From NCBI RefSeq assembly GCF_003944705.1, contig NZ_RWIS01000003.1:248001-312000 (forward strand): a stretch of DNA of 64,000 nt, read 5' to 3'. The notes beneath the pieces were generated by a model. It was not told the origin of the DNA and made no database searches. It saw only the letters and a program-made list of their open reading frames with translations. Of the stretch, positions 28,101 through 35,194 are shown one piece after another. The stretch is from Hymenobacter metallilatus. Lineage in GTDB: Bacteria > Bacteroidota > Bacteroidia > Cytophagales > Hymenobacteraceae. Both the position numbers and the translations under genes were made by a program. Positions within the stretch are counted from its first letter, which is position 1. Each line of letters starts with the position of its first letter.

Positions 28101-28399
28101 CCGACCGGAACCTGGAATACGTGCACCTGAAAGATCAGCGCGCCGCCGGCCTGGAGCTCATCGGCCAGACCTCGGGCTACCGCTACCAGAGCGGCCTGGG
28201 CTACTACGAGAGCCCCCGCGACGCGGCCACCAACTTCTTCATCAGCTACTTCCCCAAGGGCACCCACACCTTCGAGTACCGCCTGCGGGCGGCCCAGGCC
28301 GGCAACTTCTCCGGCGGCCTCTCACAGCTGCAGTGCCTGTACGCTCCCGAGTTTACGGCCCACTCGGCCGGTACGCGGGTGAGTATTTTGGGGCAGTAG
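22106..28399 (+). CDS. Large alpha-2-macroglobulin-family protein
   Basis: A 2097-residue secreted protein from ATG 22106 (signal MRPFLLSLFLLLMFFATGSSQ; no lipobox). The N-terminal ~450 residues are helical (TPR-like). Macroglobulin beta domains follow, including the YTDRAIYRPGQTVYFKG signature at about residues 615-630. A variable segment at about 1169-1258 sits where a bait region is expected. ARKDFRETALWMP then opens the later domains. The thioester-type motif ECSEQ has Cys at about 1549 and Gln three residues later, within the helical thioester domain. Such proteins trap proteases or act in periplasmic defence and peptidoglycan protection; no pbpC-like partner is adjacent. Residues about 1440-1472 derive from an in-frame AT-rich repeat insertion. 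Confidence 0.93.
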   Translation: MRPFLLSLFLLLMFFATGSSQTTPPGASGPNPAAWKKIDQLLAKDQTASAAKLLEPLYQQARRQQNTPEHLRTLLYKLRLLEAREEEADVQTIRLVEQDLQTARFPARPVLHSLLAQLYARYYDNHRYQLYDRTRTKTDTADQSRQDLRTWDAARLGAAVVQHYRASVQEEPRRQQQLKLATLGYLTRGGSTEGRKMRPTLYDLLAHRAVEGLGNDELYITKPAQQFELTDAALFGPAPEFARLKLTAPPADSLNGQFHALQVLQELLTFRLQDAGNPAALADADRLRLEFVHEHAELPNKTDLYRTALARAAETYKALPISAELRVLEASTWEKTDPAKAHALAIAAEQQFPKSRGAQQATALRQRLERLELSFTTEDVLLPGQPWQLRLTVRNAPRLYVTAYRISSTQLLRQLERPELYEDKTWQQRYARALAAQPAATWTLDVPGPHDFRSHTVQHAGPALPLGHYLIVLSTTASNPTKEQAGAVTAYSQVQVSELSYVRRSADRTEGPELLVLHRQSGAPRPGVRVLPFFQYYDQKKREYMQRRGELLTTSTEGQTQIPVGQFTGENTQIEAALFTQGADSLLMTESLGYFTPRRNQLDRPEEAQLRTFLYTDRAIYRPGQTVYFKGILTETLAGKSKLLTKRAVSLRLVDVNGQMVKSLDFVTSEFGSFHGSFVLPTGLLNGEMSLQTEYGSQSFAVEDYKRPTFQVTFEPVKGTPVLGQPVTVRGKATAYAGQPIDGATVSYRVVRRTFWPFFGRGGYGGGRPEQEILSGTARTDSAGGFAITFEAKGDAAAANKRGGWGPGYAFEVTADVTDAAGETRTGTQRVSLGTEALTLRMELPEQLNRAELPTPRLLSTNAAGEAQPARGQLRLYRLTSPARPLRPRLWEQPEREALSPEEFKRRFPLDVYGREDNDSTWARTLVLTQDFDTDKTPLLPALQTALAAQQPGRYLLEATAAPAVASQPEARTEQRFTLFDPAATTLPVPTADWFVPLQDSVAPGQTARFLVGSSLDGARVLLEAEAKGETLRHEWLTLPAGEQRVVEVPVPAALGETQLYVHLTQVRDNRLYTHTAPVQVATPPAPLVLSIATFRDKLQPGQKETWRVTIHQTNGQPADAELLATLYDKSLDVFRPHDFAAPEFYRHYFPPTLAWQGRFGTEDGEELFDGQQEIDYVAEVWYPHLSMWGLDGNDEIPDQEELKDKRLRTVVRADAQVARGNVMMEAAAAPMAARAMKSAVPLSIKADSEVQRFSDSASAPGRGAAPTQPDLSTVQARKDFRETALWMPAVRTNAQGETVLEFQLPEAVTRWQLLALAHDQQLHTGLLRRELVTQKSLQVTPNAPRFFREGDQLTFSAKLSNLTTQALSGTAQLLLLDARTQQPLESQLLKSPAQVSFSLSGNQSQAVRWNLTIPETTEGQLPLEAITYRVVARGQVKELKIKNEELKNGRKDRKQRRQNNRTTDNQQLTTVEDGEENTLPVLPNRVLLTETLPLAVVGPATREFELKKLTSTTSGTRRNYSLTLEMTPNPAWYAVQALPYLMEYPYECSEQTFSRLYANLLAAKILQSNPQLRTMLAEWQRAAQSGDKAALTSKLEQNQELKALLLQETPWVRDAQNETERMRRLAELFDEPRLKAETARALAKLRQMQLPDGSFPWFERMPADRYITQLIVAGFGKLQKLGAFDAQQDPTARQLLQNAVAYLDGELQRDYTQLRKQPKVDLKQDHLADLQVQALYARSFWPALALRKEAQSAQAYYQQQTATYWPGRTRYLQAEMALALHRAKTQPATVKAILTALQENALHSPELGMYWKDVRGGYYWREAPTETQATLIEAFDEVLNDQKSVDEMKLWLLSQKRVQNWESTRATADACYALLLRGTSWLQPTQPLKVTVGGKPVQPTSQQAGTGYYKVTWPAADIKPAQGRVTVQKPDAGVAWGGLYWQYFEQPEKLTAAVGGLQLERRLYREQRTAAGPVLEPLTAPTPLRVGDVLVVRLVLRADRNLEYVHLKDQRAAGLELIGQTSGYRYQSGLGYYESPRDAATNFFISYFPKGTHTFEYRLRAAQAGNFSGGLSQLQCLYAPEFTAHSAGTRVSILGQ
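26425..26517 (+). repeat. Intergenic-type repeat inserted in frame in the alpha-2-macroglobulin gene
   Basis: The stretch begins with A/T-only words (AATTAAAAATTAAAAATGAA) and ends with ACAACCAACAACTAACAACTG-like words, quite unlike the GC-rich gene around it. The second part resembles the right arm of the intergenic palindrome at 30481-30500. It keeps the reading frame and codes for a Lys/Asn/Gln/Thr-rich linker. Confidence 0.75.
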
Positions 28400-28428
28400 A
28401 AGAAAGCTGTTCTAGGGTGTATTGGGCC

Positions 28429-28480
28429 GGAATATGCAGGGTTTTGCCGTGAACGGCCACGGCAAAACCCTGCGTATTCC
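28429..28480. repeat. 23-bp inverted repeat after the alpha-2-macroglobulin gene
   Basis: Arms 28429-28451 and 28458-28480 pair with one mismatch (core CAGGGTTTTGCCGTG), loop of six bases. There is no T run, so it may be a terminator-like or processing hairpin. Confidence 0.6.
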
Positions 28481-28511
28481 ACCCCGAGCCACTGCGCGAA
28501 CATGCTAAAGG

Positions 28512-28543
28512 TTTGGCCTGCCCGCCGCTGGATTGTACATTTG
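28512..28543 (+). promoter_or_regulatory. Bacteroidota promoter
   Basis: TTTG (28512-28515), 20 bases, TACATTTG (28536-28543): a perfect consensus match, 24 bases before the ATG at 28568. Confidence 0.8.
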
Positions 28544-28567
28544 CAGTCCGTTTGGTTTAAAGTAAGA

Positions 28568-29020
28568 ATGAAGGTGTTACAACGAACTGCTTTTTTACTG
28601 TTTGCATTTCTGCTGAGTGCGGCCACTGCCTGGGCCCAGGATGAAGCCAAGGCCCCCTCGACACCAACCAATTTGCCCGGTGAGGAAAAACTATCGGCCC
28701 AGGAGCGGGCTGAGCGGGATTTCCTGATGCCGGTGCGCCGCAAGCAGGCCGCCAAGCTGCGGGCCGCCGCCGAGGAGGCAGGTGTACAGTCGCCCGCTGT
28801 AGAGGCTACAGTGCAGAATCTGGAAACCCTGCCGGAGGCAGAGAAGCTGGCTCCGGCCGCAACTCCTGAACCCAAGGCCGCACCAGCTGCTGCACCTCAC
28901 CGCACGAGCAGTACGCACCGCCGCACTTCCTCGCGCTACCGCAGCACCCACACCTCATCGCGCAAAAAGACCACCATAAGGAAATCAACCACGAAAAAGA
29001 AAACGACCCGCCGCCGCTAA
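28568..29020 (+). CDS. Small secreted protein with basic Thr/Ser/Lys-rich tail
   Basis: A 150-residue protein from ATG 28568, which follows a consensus promoter. MKVLQRTAFLLFAFLLSAATAWAQ is a signal peptide. The mature protein has an acidic, Ala/Glu-rich helical middle (AERDFLMPVRRKQAAKLRAA) and a highly basic repetitive tail (SSTHRRTSSRYRST, KKTTIRKSTTKKK, RRR). The tail could bind nucleic acid, lipopolysaccharide or peptidoglycan; this is inference only. No known family was recognised. Confidence 0.7.
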   Translation: MKVLQRTAFLLFAFLLSAATAWAQDEAKAPSTPTNLPGEEKLSAQERAERDFLMPVRRKQAAKLRAAAEEAGVQSPAVEATVQNLETLPEAEKLAPAATPEPKAAPAAAPHRTSSTHRRTSSRYRSTHTSSRKKTTIRKSTTKKKTTRRR

Positions 29021-29040
29021 CGGCCGTCTGCTCCACCAAA

Positions 29041-29071
29041 AAGCCCCGCTGAGACTGTATCAGCGGGGCTT
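29041..29071. terminator. Bidirectional terminator
   Basis: AAGCCCCGCTGA / TCAGCGGGGCTT hairpin followed by TTT, between the small secreted protein gene and the convergent barrel-like gene. Confidence 0.85.
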
Positions 29072-29107
29072 TTTGGTAGATAGTACAACCGAGAAGAAAG
29101 TGGCTAG

Positions 29108-29944
29108 CTACGGCAGAGTTTCGAGAGCATCCTCTTCGTCAGCGCCGGGTAGGGCTAGGTGGTAGCGTGGCGTGTGCCAACGGGTTGCGCGAGCCAACGC
29201 TGGGGCCAGCCGCCAGCCGTAGCAAAACTGTAAGCTTGTATACGAAATACGCACTGGCACCACAAAGCGGCCATCGGTACGGAACTGGCCCGCATCAACG
29301 TAGCTGACCTGGGTAGAGCGGATTTCGGCCAGCGGTGACAGGCCGTGATGATAATTCAGGGAAATCAGTAGGTACTGCCGTTCGGCGAATTCGTAGCGGA
29401 CTGCGGCTTCCGCTCCCAGTATAATGGTGCCCTGGCGCTTTTGCTGTTGCTCCCAAGAGGCCCACGGCTGCCCACTACCCGCACTACCTAACTGGCCCGT
29501 CTGGCTGACAATGGCGGGAGCTGCCCGGGCATAGGAGGTATGCATTGCAGCTTCCAGGGTCCACTGCAGGCCTAGCTGTACCAGTTCCAGTCGCCGTATC
29601 CCCAGGCCCGCCTGTATCATTCCGGTGAGCGGCACCCCACTGCTGCCGGCGCTGCGGTAGGCGTACCCTGTAGTCTGATAGCCTATTCCGGCCTGTAAAC
29701 TGCTGACCTGCACCTGCGACTCCAGCATCCAGCGCGGTTTTATGGGCAAGAGGAACCGTATCGTGCCTCCCATTGCCACGTCGGATACGGTACGGAACTG
29801 CCGTGGCAGCTGTTCCCGGTGCATCGAAAGATGGGCCCTAGTTATACCTCCGCCCACTAACAGCTCCGGATACTGCTGTCCGTGAGCGGGGGCCGCTAGT
29901 GTGGATAGAGTTGCAGGACCAATAAAATGGTAAATGAAACGCAT
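29108..29944 (-). CDS. Probable outer-membrane beta-barrel protein, uncharacterised
   Basis: A 278-residue protein from ATG 29944 (a GTG at 29965 is in frame but unlikely). The signal peptide MRFIYHFIGPATLSTLAAPAHG is followed by alternating hydrophobic beta-strands with Gly and aromatic residues (LLVGGGITRAHLSM, MLESQVQVSSLQAGIGYQT, YLLISLNYHHGLSPL, VPVRISYTSLQFCYGW). This pattern is typical of PorT/OMP_b-brl-like barrels in Bacteroidota. The 3' end extends to a soluble acidic tail (GADEEDALETLP). No specific family assignment is possible. Confidence 0.62.
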   Translation of the reverse strand: MRFIYHFIGPATLSTLAAPAHGQQYPELLVGGGITRAHLSMHREQLPRQFRTVSDVAMGGTIRFLLPIKPRWMLESQVQVSSLQAGIGYQTTGYAYRSAGSSGVPLTGMIQAGLGIRRLELVQLGLQWTLEAAMHTSYARAAPAIVSQTGQLGSAGSGQPWASWEQQQKRQGTIILGAEAAVRYEFAERQYLLISLNYHHGLSPLAEIRSTQVSYVDAGQFRTDGRFVVPVRISYTSLQFCYGWRLAPALARATRWHTPRYHLALPGADEEDALETLP

Positions 29945-29995
29945 TATAGTAGAGAATAGCCGCACATAGGCTACTCAACGCTTCCTTACCCTTGC

Positions 29996-30075
29996 GCAGT
30001 ATAGCCAATGCCGGCTATGCAACACGCCAGCTCCGAAGAGGGGCGGTATTGCATAGCCGGCATTGGCTATACTGC
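29996..30075. repeat. 27-bp perfect inverted repeat downstream of the ferredoxin gene
   Basis: Arms 29996-30022 and 30049-30075 are exact reverse complements (core ATAGCCAATGCCGGCTATGC), separated by 26 bases. It lies 8 bases beyond the ferredoxin stop. It could be a transcript-stabilising hairpin or part of a mobile repeat. Confidence 0.85.
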
Positions 30076-30082
30076 GGTTGTA

Positions 30083-30409
30083 CTATGCGTCCTGGGGCAT
30101 GAGGCGTACCACCAGTCCATCCATGCGCGGGTGCAACCGGATCTGGCAGGAGAGACGGCTGCCCTGCGTCATTACGGGCAGGCTTTCCAGCATGGCCAGC
30201 TCATCGTCGGAAGGCTCGGGCAGCTCGGGGCCGGCCAGCACCTCCACGTGGCAGGTGCCGCACAGGGCCATCCCGCCGCAGGTAGCCTGAATATCATAGC
30301 CATCGGCTTTCATCACCTCCATCAAACTCAGGCCCATGTCCGTGGGGGCCTGAATCTCGTGCCGCTGGCCAGGTGCTTCCTCTACATATATGCGTACGTC
30401 GTCAGTCAT
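30083..30409 (-). CDS. 2Fe-2S ferredoxin (adrenodoxin-like)
   Basis: A 108-residue ferredoxin. The cluster-binding cysteines are visible as CGGMALCGTC (Cys-x5-Cys-x2-Cys), with the fourth in SRLSCQIRL. The acidic patch DDELAMLES matches the interaction surface of adrenodoxin/putidaredoxin types that serve oxygenases and Fe-S assembly. Directly upstream on the same strand (92 bases) is the ferredoxin-NADP reductase gene, so the two probably form a complete electron-transfer chain from NADPH. The electron acceptor is not encoded nearby. Confidence 0.93.
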   Translation of the reverse strand: MTDDVRIYVEEAPGQRHEIQAPTDMGLSLMEVMKADGYDIQATCGGMALCGTCHVEVLAGPELPEPSDDELAMLESLPVMTQGSRLSCQIRLHPRMDGLVVRLMPQDA

Positions 30410-30423
30410 AAGTATTCAGTTGT

Positions 30424-30500
30424 CAGTTGATAGTTGCCGGTTGCCAGTGCCGCTGTTTCGAAGAACAAGCTGACAACGGACAACCGGCAACTATCAACTG
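30424..30500. repeat. 20-bp perfect inverted repeat between ferredoxin and its reductase
   Basis: Arms 30424-30443 and 30481-30500 (core GATAGTTGCCGG) are exact inverses. The right arm with its left context (GACAACGGACAACCGGC) resembles the sequence inserted in the alpha-2-macroglobulin gene. Confidence 0.75.
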
Positions 30501-30501
30501 C

Positions 30502-31518
30502 TTAGAGAGTAGGTACCCCGTTTACGGTGGTGTACTTGAGAGTATACTTTTTGTCGGGGAAAATGTGCTTGAAAGCGCCCTGGCACATGAGGGCTGCCTC
30601 ATGGAAGCCGCACAGAATCAGCTTCAGCTTGCCGGGGTAGGTGTTGATGTCGCCGATGGCGAAGATGCCAGGCTCCGAGGTGGAGTAGTCCAGCGTATTC
30701 ACTTTTACAGCGTCATTCTCAATTTCCAGGCCCCATTCGCCAATGGGCCCCAGCTTGGGCGTGAGGCCGAACAGCGGAATAAACGAATCTGCCTCTACCT
30801 GCTCGGCGTCGCCGGAGTTAGCCGTGATGGTCACGGCATTGAGGCGGCCATTGCCGTGCACATGCGTTACGTTGCTGCTCAGCACCAGCTTCACCTTGCC
30901 AGCTTCGTGCAGATGCTGCACTTTCTCGGCCGAATCGGCCGCGCCGCGGAAAGTAGTGCCGCGGTGTACCAACGTCACCTCCTTGGCTACATCAGCCAGG
31001 AAGATAGTCCAGTCCAGGGCTGAGTCGCCGCCGCCGGCAATTACCAGGCGCTGGTCGCGGAAGGTTTCCGGGTCGCGCACCATGTAGTATACGCCCTTGC
31101 CACCCTCAAAATTGGCAAGGCTTTCAATGGCCGGCTTACGGGGCTCGAAGGAGCCCAGGCCGCCGGCAATGGCAATGGCTTTGCAGTGAATTTCGGTGCC
31201 GTCGATGGTGGTTACCACGAACGAGCCATCCTCCAGCTTGCGGTAACCTTCTACCCGCTCACCCAGCGTAAAGGTGGGATGGAAGGGCTCAATCTGGCGC
31301 ATGAGGTTGGTTACCAAATCACCGGCCAATACCTCCGGGAAGCCCGGAATGTCGTAAATCGGCTTCTTGGGGTAGATTTCCGACAGCTGCCCACCCACCT
31401 GGGGCAGGGCGTCCACCACGTGGCAGCGCAACTTCAGCAGGCCGGCTTCAAACACGGCAAATAGCCCCACCGGGCCGGCCCCGATAATGCAGATATCGGT
31501 GGAAATGGAATTGGTCAT
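30502..31518 (-). CDS. Ferredoxin--NADP(+) reductase, thioredoxin-reductase-like type
   Basis: A 338-residue flavoprotein from ATG 31518. The FAD site IGAGPVGLF is near the N-terminus; the NADPH site IAGGGDSALDW lies around residue 160; a late FAIGDINTYPG motif binds FAD. There is no CxxC redox pair in the NADPH domain, so it is a ferredoxin-NADP reductase (FNR2 type) rather than thioredoxin reductase. The neighbouring ferredoxin is the likely partner: electrons go NADPH to FAD to 2Fe-2S. The longer frame to 31563 was not used because the added residues precede the Rossmann fold without need. Confidence 0.93.
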   Translation of the reverse strand: MTNSISTDICIIGAGPVGLFAVFEAGLLKLRCHVVDALPQVGGQLSEIYPKKPIYDIPGFPEVLAGDLVTNLMRQIEPFHPTFTLGERVEGYRKLEDGSFVVTTIDGTEIHCKAIAIAGGLGSFEPRKPAIESLANFEGGKGVYYMVRDPETFRDQRLVIAGGGDSALDWTIFLADVAKEVTLVHRGTTFRGAADSAEKVQHLHEAGKVKLVLSSNVTHVHGNGRLNAVTITANSGDAEQVEADSFIPLFGLTPKLGPIGEWGLEIENDAVKVNTLDYSTSEPGIFAIGDINTYPGKLKLILCGFHEAALMCQGAFKHIFPDKKYTLKYTTVNGVPTL

Positions 31519-31732
31519 GCAACAACAGCGAAAAACGAAACAAATGGCCCGTAGGCCCAGCATATAACAGTAAACCCGGCCAAATCGTTGGGTATGAACC
31601 CAGAAAAGGGTGGGGCACCGTCTTACGCGGCCGCAAAGATAGGCAGCGAGTTGCCAGCCAGCAGGCTTCGGGCAAAACTATGTAATGTCAGCCAGCGGCA
31701 GCAATGCTAGCTCTGGTGAGGGATATAACGTA

Positions 31733-31765
31733 AAAAGGCCCTCAGCAAATAGCTGAGGGCCTTTT
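31733..31765 (-). terminator. Terminator of tRNA-Arg
   Basis: AAAAGGCCCTCAGC / GCTGAGGGCCTTTT with a 5-base loop, immediately downstream of the leftward tRNA gene. Confidence 0.85.
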
Positions 31766-31766
31766 G

Positions 31767-31840
31767 TGGTCACGTAAGGAGTCGAACCTTAAACCTTCTG
31801 ATTCGTAGTCAGATGCTCTATCCAATTGAGCTACGCAACC
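31767..31840 (-). tRNA. tRNA-Arg (anticodon ACG)
   Basis: Read leftward the 74-nt gene folds fully. Acceptor GGTTGCG pairs with CGTGACC (two wobbles), the D-arm is GCTCAATTGGATAGAGC, the anticodon arm is CTGACTACGAATCAG with loop CTACGAA, and the T-arm is AAGGTTCGACTCCTT. The discriminator is A and CCA is not encoded. ACG reads CGN arginine codons after inosine modification. It has its own promoter and terminator. Confidence 0.95.
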
Positions 31841-31881
31841 GTTTTTTACCAGTTTGGGAGTGTTCCTCCGTTTTGGTTGTG

Positions 31882-31913
31882 CAAAGATAGTAGGTAAAAA
31901 ACGGGCGGTGCAA
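31882..31913 (-). promoter_or_regulatory. Promoter of tRNA-Arg
   Basis: Read leftward: TTG (31911-31913), 21 bases, TATCTTTG (31882-31889), a perfect -7 box. The tRNA starts about 40 bases on. Confidence 0.75.
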
Positions 31914-31970
31914 GCCAGTAGCTAAAAAAACCATCGTAAACACTGGTAAAAGCCTGCAAGGTGCTGAATT

Positions 31971-32696
31971 TCAGTCGGAATTTATTTGCGCTTTTTCTGC
32001 GCCTTTTGCCAAGGTGCGCTTCAGTGCCTGGTTGAACAGGTAATACAGCCCAAAAACCGACACTGCCAGTAGTACAGCCACCAGCACCTTGCCCATGGTG
32101 CCCGTGTCGGGGTCCTGAATGAGCAGCAGTACATCCTGCGCCTTGGTACCAAGCCAGTAGAAAAACAGGGTGCGCGGCAGCATACCTACCACCGAGGCCG
32201 TGAGGAACTGCCAGCGCGGCACGCCTACTACCGCCAGTATAAATGTAATAAGGGCAAAGGGCAGCACCGGCGAAAGGCGCGTGAGTAATACCAGCCGCCA
32301 ACTGTCCCGGCGCAGCTCGTGCATAACGTTGTGAGCCTTCGGAAAGCGCTCCAGCAGCCCAATAAGCTTGCCTTGATCAAGCGAGCGGGCAATGAGGTAG
32401 CCCGCGTAGGCGGCCGCCATGTACGTGAGCAACATGCCCGGGAAGCCCGCCCAGCCAAAATAAAAGCCGGTTACCAGCACTACTACCGTGGTGTGGGTAA
32501 GGGCAAACGTCATAGTGAAAGCCACTACTGCAAAATAGAGCAGCATTTGCCAGGCCGTAGGTTGAGTCAGCCAGGTTTGATTTTCGTGCAGGCTCCAGGC
32601 CAGCACACTGTCGCCGGCCAGAGGGAGCAGCGTGAGCAGCACCAGGGAAATAAGCGTGGAGGTATTTTGCCGGAACAGCTCTTTAAAAAATGCCAT
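31971..32696 (-). CDS. TVP38/TMEM64-family (VTT domain) membrane protein
   Basis: A 241-residue inner-membrane protein with about five hydrophobic helices. The VTT (DedA-like) core shows VTGFYFGWAGFPGMLLTYMAAAYAGYLIAR followed by an amphipathic loop and LLTRLSPVLPFALITF, whose Arg and Pro are typical. DedA/VTT proteins are lipid scramblases or flippases: some recycle undecaprenyl phosphate, others phosphatidylethanolamine. Which lipid this one moves cannot be told. A hairpin at about 32711-32735 separates it from DUF2167, which is on the same strand and upstream. Confidence 0.85.
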   Translation of the reverse strand: MAFFKELFRQNTSTLISLVLLTLLPLAGDSVLAWSLHENQTWLTQPTAWQMLLYFAVVAFTMTFALTHTTVVVLVTGFYFGWAGFPGMLLTYMAAAYAGYLIARSLDQGKLIGLLERFPKAHNVMHELRRDSWRLVLLTRLSPVLPFALITFILAVVGVPRWQFLTASVVGMLPRTLFFYWLGTKAQDVLLLIQDPDTGTMGKVLVAVLLAVSVFGLYYLFNQALKRTLAKGAEKAQINSD

Positions 32697-32766
32697 AGTA
32701 GCTACGCAAACGGGCCGGCATTGGAAGGCCGGCCCGAAAGTAAGAACGTAAGAAAGACCGGGAAGG

Positions 32767-33702
32767 CTACACTTCCGGCTCGGAGGACGGGCCTTCCAGC
32801 GCCGGCTGAGGCTCCTCTTCGCGGGTGCGGCCGCCGAAAAAGCGCCGTACGGCCGTCCAGGCTCCGGCTGCCAGGGCCAGCACCACCTTCCAGAATTTCA
32901 GAATCAGGGCGAAGAAGCCCACTTTGGCCAGCACCTTGCCCGCTACCAGCCCGCCGATGCCGTAGGCAGCTACTTCGTCGAGGTCGGGGTTGAAATCAGC
33001 GTAGCGCAGGCCTTTGGCAAACGCCACGCTCTGGATAACGGTCGGAATGGTGCCTTTGATTTCGGGGAGTTGGCCTGGGCTGCCCACGGCGTTCAGGTTG
33101 AGCACGCCCTTGCGGCCCAGTAGGCGCACGTTGTAGTTGAGCGTGTTTTCGGTGGCTTCCCCAAACTTAATTTCCTTGGCCCAGTGCAGCACGTTCAGGT
33201 CCTTGTCGTAGTAGGGCTTGGCGGCCCAGCCGACCAGAGTAATGGGCTCGTAGCCGGCTTCGGTGCGCTCCTTGTTGCTTTCCTGGGTGTCTTCCTGCAT
33301 TTCTTTCAGCAGGTCGTCGTAGTTGATGTCGGCCGCGTCGTCGTCCTTCACGTAGCCCATGCCTTCATACTGCAAAACGAAGGCCCAGTTGTTCTCGCTC
33401 ACCGGGCCCCGGTCGGCGGGGAACAGCATACCCAGCGACTCCCCATCAGGGTTGCCCCAGATCTGGGTGAGCAGGCGCTTGCTCTGGTCGGCATCGAGGT
33501 AGCGGAAGCCCTGGGGCACAGTCAGGTCGCCGAGGCTTTCGGGCAGCTTCACCAGGCCGGTCTGGTAGTGAAAGGTGCCGTTGATAGAATCCAGAACGGC
33601 TTTTTGCCGGGCGGCCGAGTCGGCGGCGGTGGGCGGGGTAGGGGCGGCGCTGGTGCTATACTGGGCCACCAGCAGGGCCGCCAGGAGTAGTAGTTTCTTC
33701 AA
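32767..33702 (-). CDS. DUF2167 membrane protein
   Basis: A 311-residue protein. TTG at 33700-33702 was chosen as start because it gives MKKLLLLAALLVAQYSTSA, a classical signal peptide; another TTG at 33744 adds 14 residues. No ATG is available. The family pattern appears in YLDADQSKRLLTQIWGNPDG, NWAFVLQYEGMGYVKDDDA, LVGWAAKPYYD and VLHWAKEI. A C-terminal membrane helix (GFFALILKFWKVVLALAAGAW) is followed by a basic then acidic tail. DUF2167 proteins are periplasmically exposed and of unknown function. Confidence 0.85.
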   Translation of the reverse strand: MKKLLLLAALLVAQYSTSAAPTPPTAADSAARQKAVLDSINGTFHYQTGLVKLPESLGDLTVPQGFRYLDADQSKRLLTQIWGNPDGESLGMLFPADRGPVSENNWAFVLQYEGMGYVKDDDAADINYDDLLKEMQEDTQESNKERTEAGYEPITLVGWAAKPYYDKDLNVLHWAKEIKFGEATENTLNYNVRLLGRKGVLNLNAVGSPGQLPEIKGTIPTVIQSVAFAKGLRYADFNPDLDEVAAYGIGGLVAGKVLAKVGFFALILKFWKVVLALAAGAWTAVRRFFGGRTREEEPQPALEGPSSEPEV

Positions 33703-33863
33703 GCTGCTACGGAATAAAAAATGAATAAACAGAGTATCCCGCAAGATACTTACCCGGCGGGTAGAGGTCCTAATCGGGTGCCGGAGTTTCGGGGAAAAAT
33801 GCAGTTTATTCGGAGGGTTTTCCTGCTGCTAGGTTTGGGGGTGCGGCTCTCGGCAAAGCATCC

Positions 33864-33871
33864 TACCTTTG
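33864..33871 (+). promoter_or_regulatory. -7 box upstream of the Cys/Met-metabolism gene
   Basis: TACCTTTG matches TAnnTTTG and lies 42 bases before the ATG at 33914. The nearest TTTG (33834) is rather far for a -33 element. Confidence 0.4.
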
Positions 33872-33913
33872 CCGGCCGGGCTCCCATCCTGCCCGCTCTC
33901 AACGCTCTACGAT

Positions 33914-35053
33914 ATGAAGTTCGGAACCAAAGCCATCCACGCCGGCGTGCACCCCGACCCCGAGACCGGGGCCATCATGACGCCGATTTACCAGACCTCG
34001 ACCTACGTGCAACGCTCCCCCGGCGACCATAAGGGCTTCGAGTACTCGCGCACCCACAACCCTACCCGCACCCAGCTCCAGGATGCGCTGGCGGCCCTGG
34101 ATGGCGGCCAGCACGGCCTGGCCTTCGCCTCGGGCATGGCGGCCATTGACTGCATCGTGAAGCTGCTGCAGCCCGGCGACGAGGTTATCAGCACCAACGA
34201 CCTGTACGGCGGCTCCTACCGGCTCTTCACCAAGGTGTACGCCACCTACGGCATCAAATTCCACTTCGTGCCCATGCACGACATGACGGCCGTGGAAGCT
34301 GCCGTGACCGAGCGCACCAAGCTGATTTGGGTGGAAACGCCTACCAATCCGCTGCTCAACGTTATTGATATTGCTGCCGCCTCGGCCGTGGCGAAGAAGG
34401 CTGGCGCGTTGCTGGTGGTAGATAACACCTTCAGCACGCCCTACCTGCAAACGCCGCTGGCGCTGGGGGCCGATATGGTGATGTACTCGCTGACCAAGTA
34501 CATGGGCGGCCACTCTGATACGGTGATGGGGGCCGTGGTGGTGAACGACGACGAGCTGCACCAGCGCCTGAGCTTCTACCAGAACGCCTGCGGCGGCACG
34601 CCCGGCCCCCAGGACTGCTTTCTGGTGCTGCGCGGACTGAAAACCCTGCACGTACGGATGCAGCGCCACTGCGAGAACGGCCGCGCCGTAGCCGAGTTCC
34701 TCAAGGCTCACCCCAAAGTGGAGAAAGTGTACTGGCCCGGCTTCCAGGACCATCCCAACCACGCCGTAGCCGCCCGGCAGATGCGCGACTTCGGGGGCAT
34801 GATTTCCTTTGTGCTGAAAGGCGACCGGAAGGAGGATGCCATTGCCTGCCTCGAAAAATTTCAACTGTTTTCTTTGGCCGAAAGCCTGGGCGGCGTGGAA
34901 AGCCTCTCGGGCCACCCCGCCACCATGACGCACGCCAGCATTCCGGCCGAGGAGCGCCGCAAAGCCGGCCTCTCCGACTCGCTGATTCGCCTGAGCGTGG
35001 GCATTGAGGATGTAGAGGATTTGATTGAAGACCTGCGGCAAGCCATCGGGTAA
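33914..35053 (+). CDS. Cystathionine gamma-synthase/lyase-type PLP enzyme
   Basis: A 379-residue enzyme of the Cys/Met-metabolism PLP family from ATG 33914. [26 protein letters not shown] (phosphate-binding loop) and [13 protein letters not shown] are all canonical. The PLP lysine is K195 in [11 protein letters not shown]. The C-terminal [18 protein letters not shown] and LIRLSVGIE are the substrate-domain signatures. It makes cystathionine from an activated homoserine (synthase) or splits it to cysteine (lyase); the sequence does not separate the two with certainty. An upstream in-frame ATG at 33869 was rejected since it precedes the family N-terminus and overlaps the promoter. Confidence 0.92.
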   Translation: MKFGTKAIHAGVHPDPETGAIMTPIYQTSTYVQRSPGDHKGFEYSRTHNPTRTQLQDALAALDGGQHGLAFASGMAAIDCIVKLLQPGDEVISTNDLYGGSYRLFTKVYATYGIKFHFVPMHDMTAVEAAVTERTKLIWVETPTNPLLNVIDIAAASAVAKKAGALLVVDNTFSTPYLQTPLALGADMVMYSLTKYMGGHSDTVMGAVVVNDDELHQRLSFYQNACGGTPGPQDCFLVLRGLKTLHVRMQRHCENGRAVAEFLKAHPKVEKVYWPGFQDHPNHAVAARQMRDFGGMISFVLKGDRKEDAIACLEKFQLFSLAESLGGVESLSGHPATMTHASIPAEERRKAGLSDSLIRLSVGIEDVEDLIEDLRQAIG

Positions 35054-35081
35054 CGCCCGACTGCTCATCTGCCAAACGCCA

Positions 35082-35119
35082 CCAAACGGCCGCCCGACTT
35101 ATGTGGGGCGGCCGTTTGG
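35082..35119. terminator. Hairpin terminator after the PLP enzyme
   Basis: 13-bp arms CCAAACGGCCGCC / GGCGGCCGTTTGG separated by 12 bases; no pronounced T run. Confidence 0.55.
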
Positions 35120-35194
35120 CGTAGTAGGCCGGAGCGGCAAATCTGTTGGCGCGGGCGGTGCGTACATGGGCCAATGGGGGCAGTATTATATCGG

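Noticed and set aside
33899-35068. 389-codon minus-strand frame opposite the cystathionine gamma-synthase-like gene
   Set aside because: Antisense shadow of a well-conserved enzyme; no domain, composition typical of GC-rich antisense frames.
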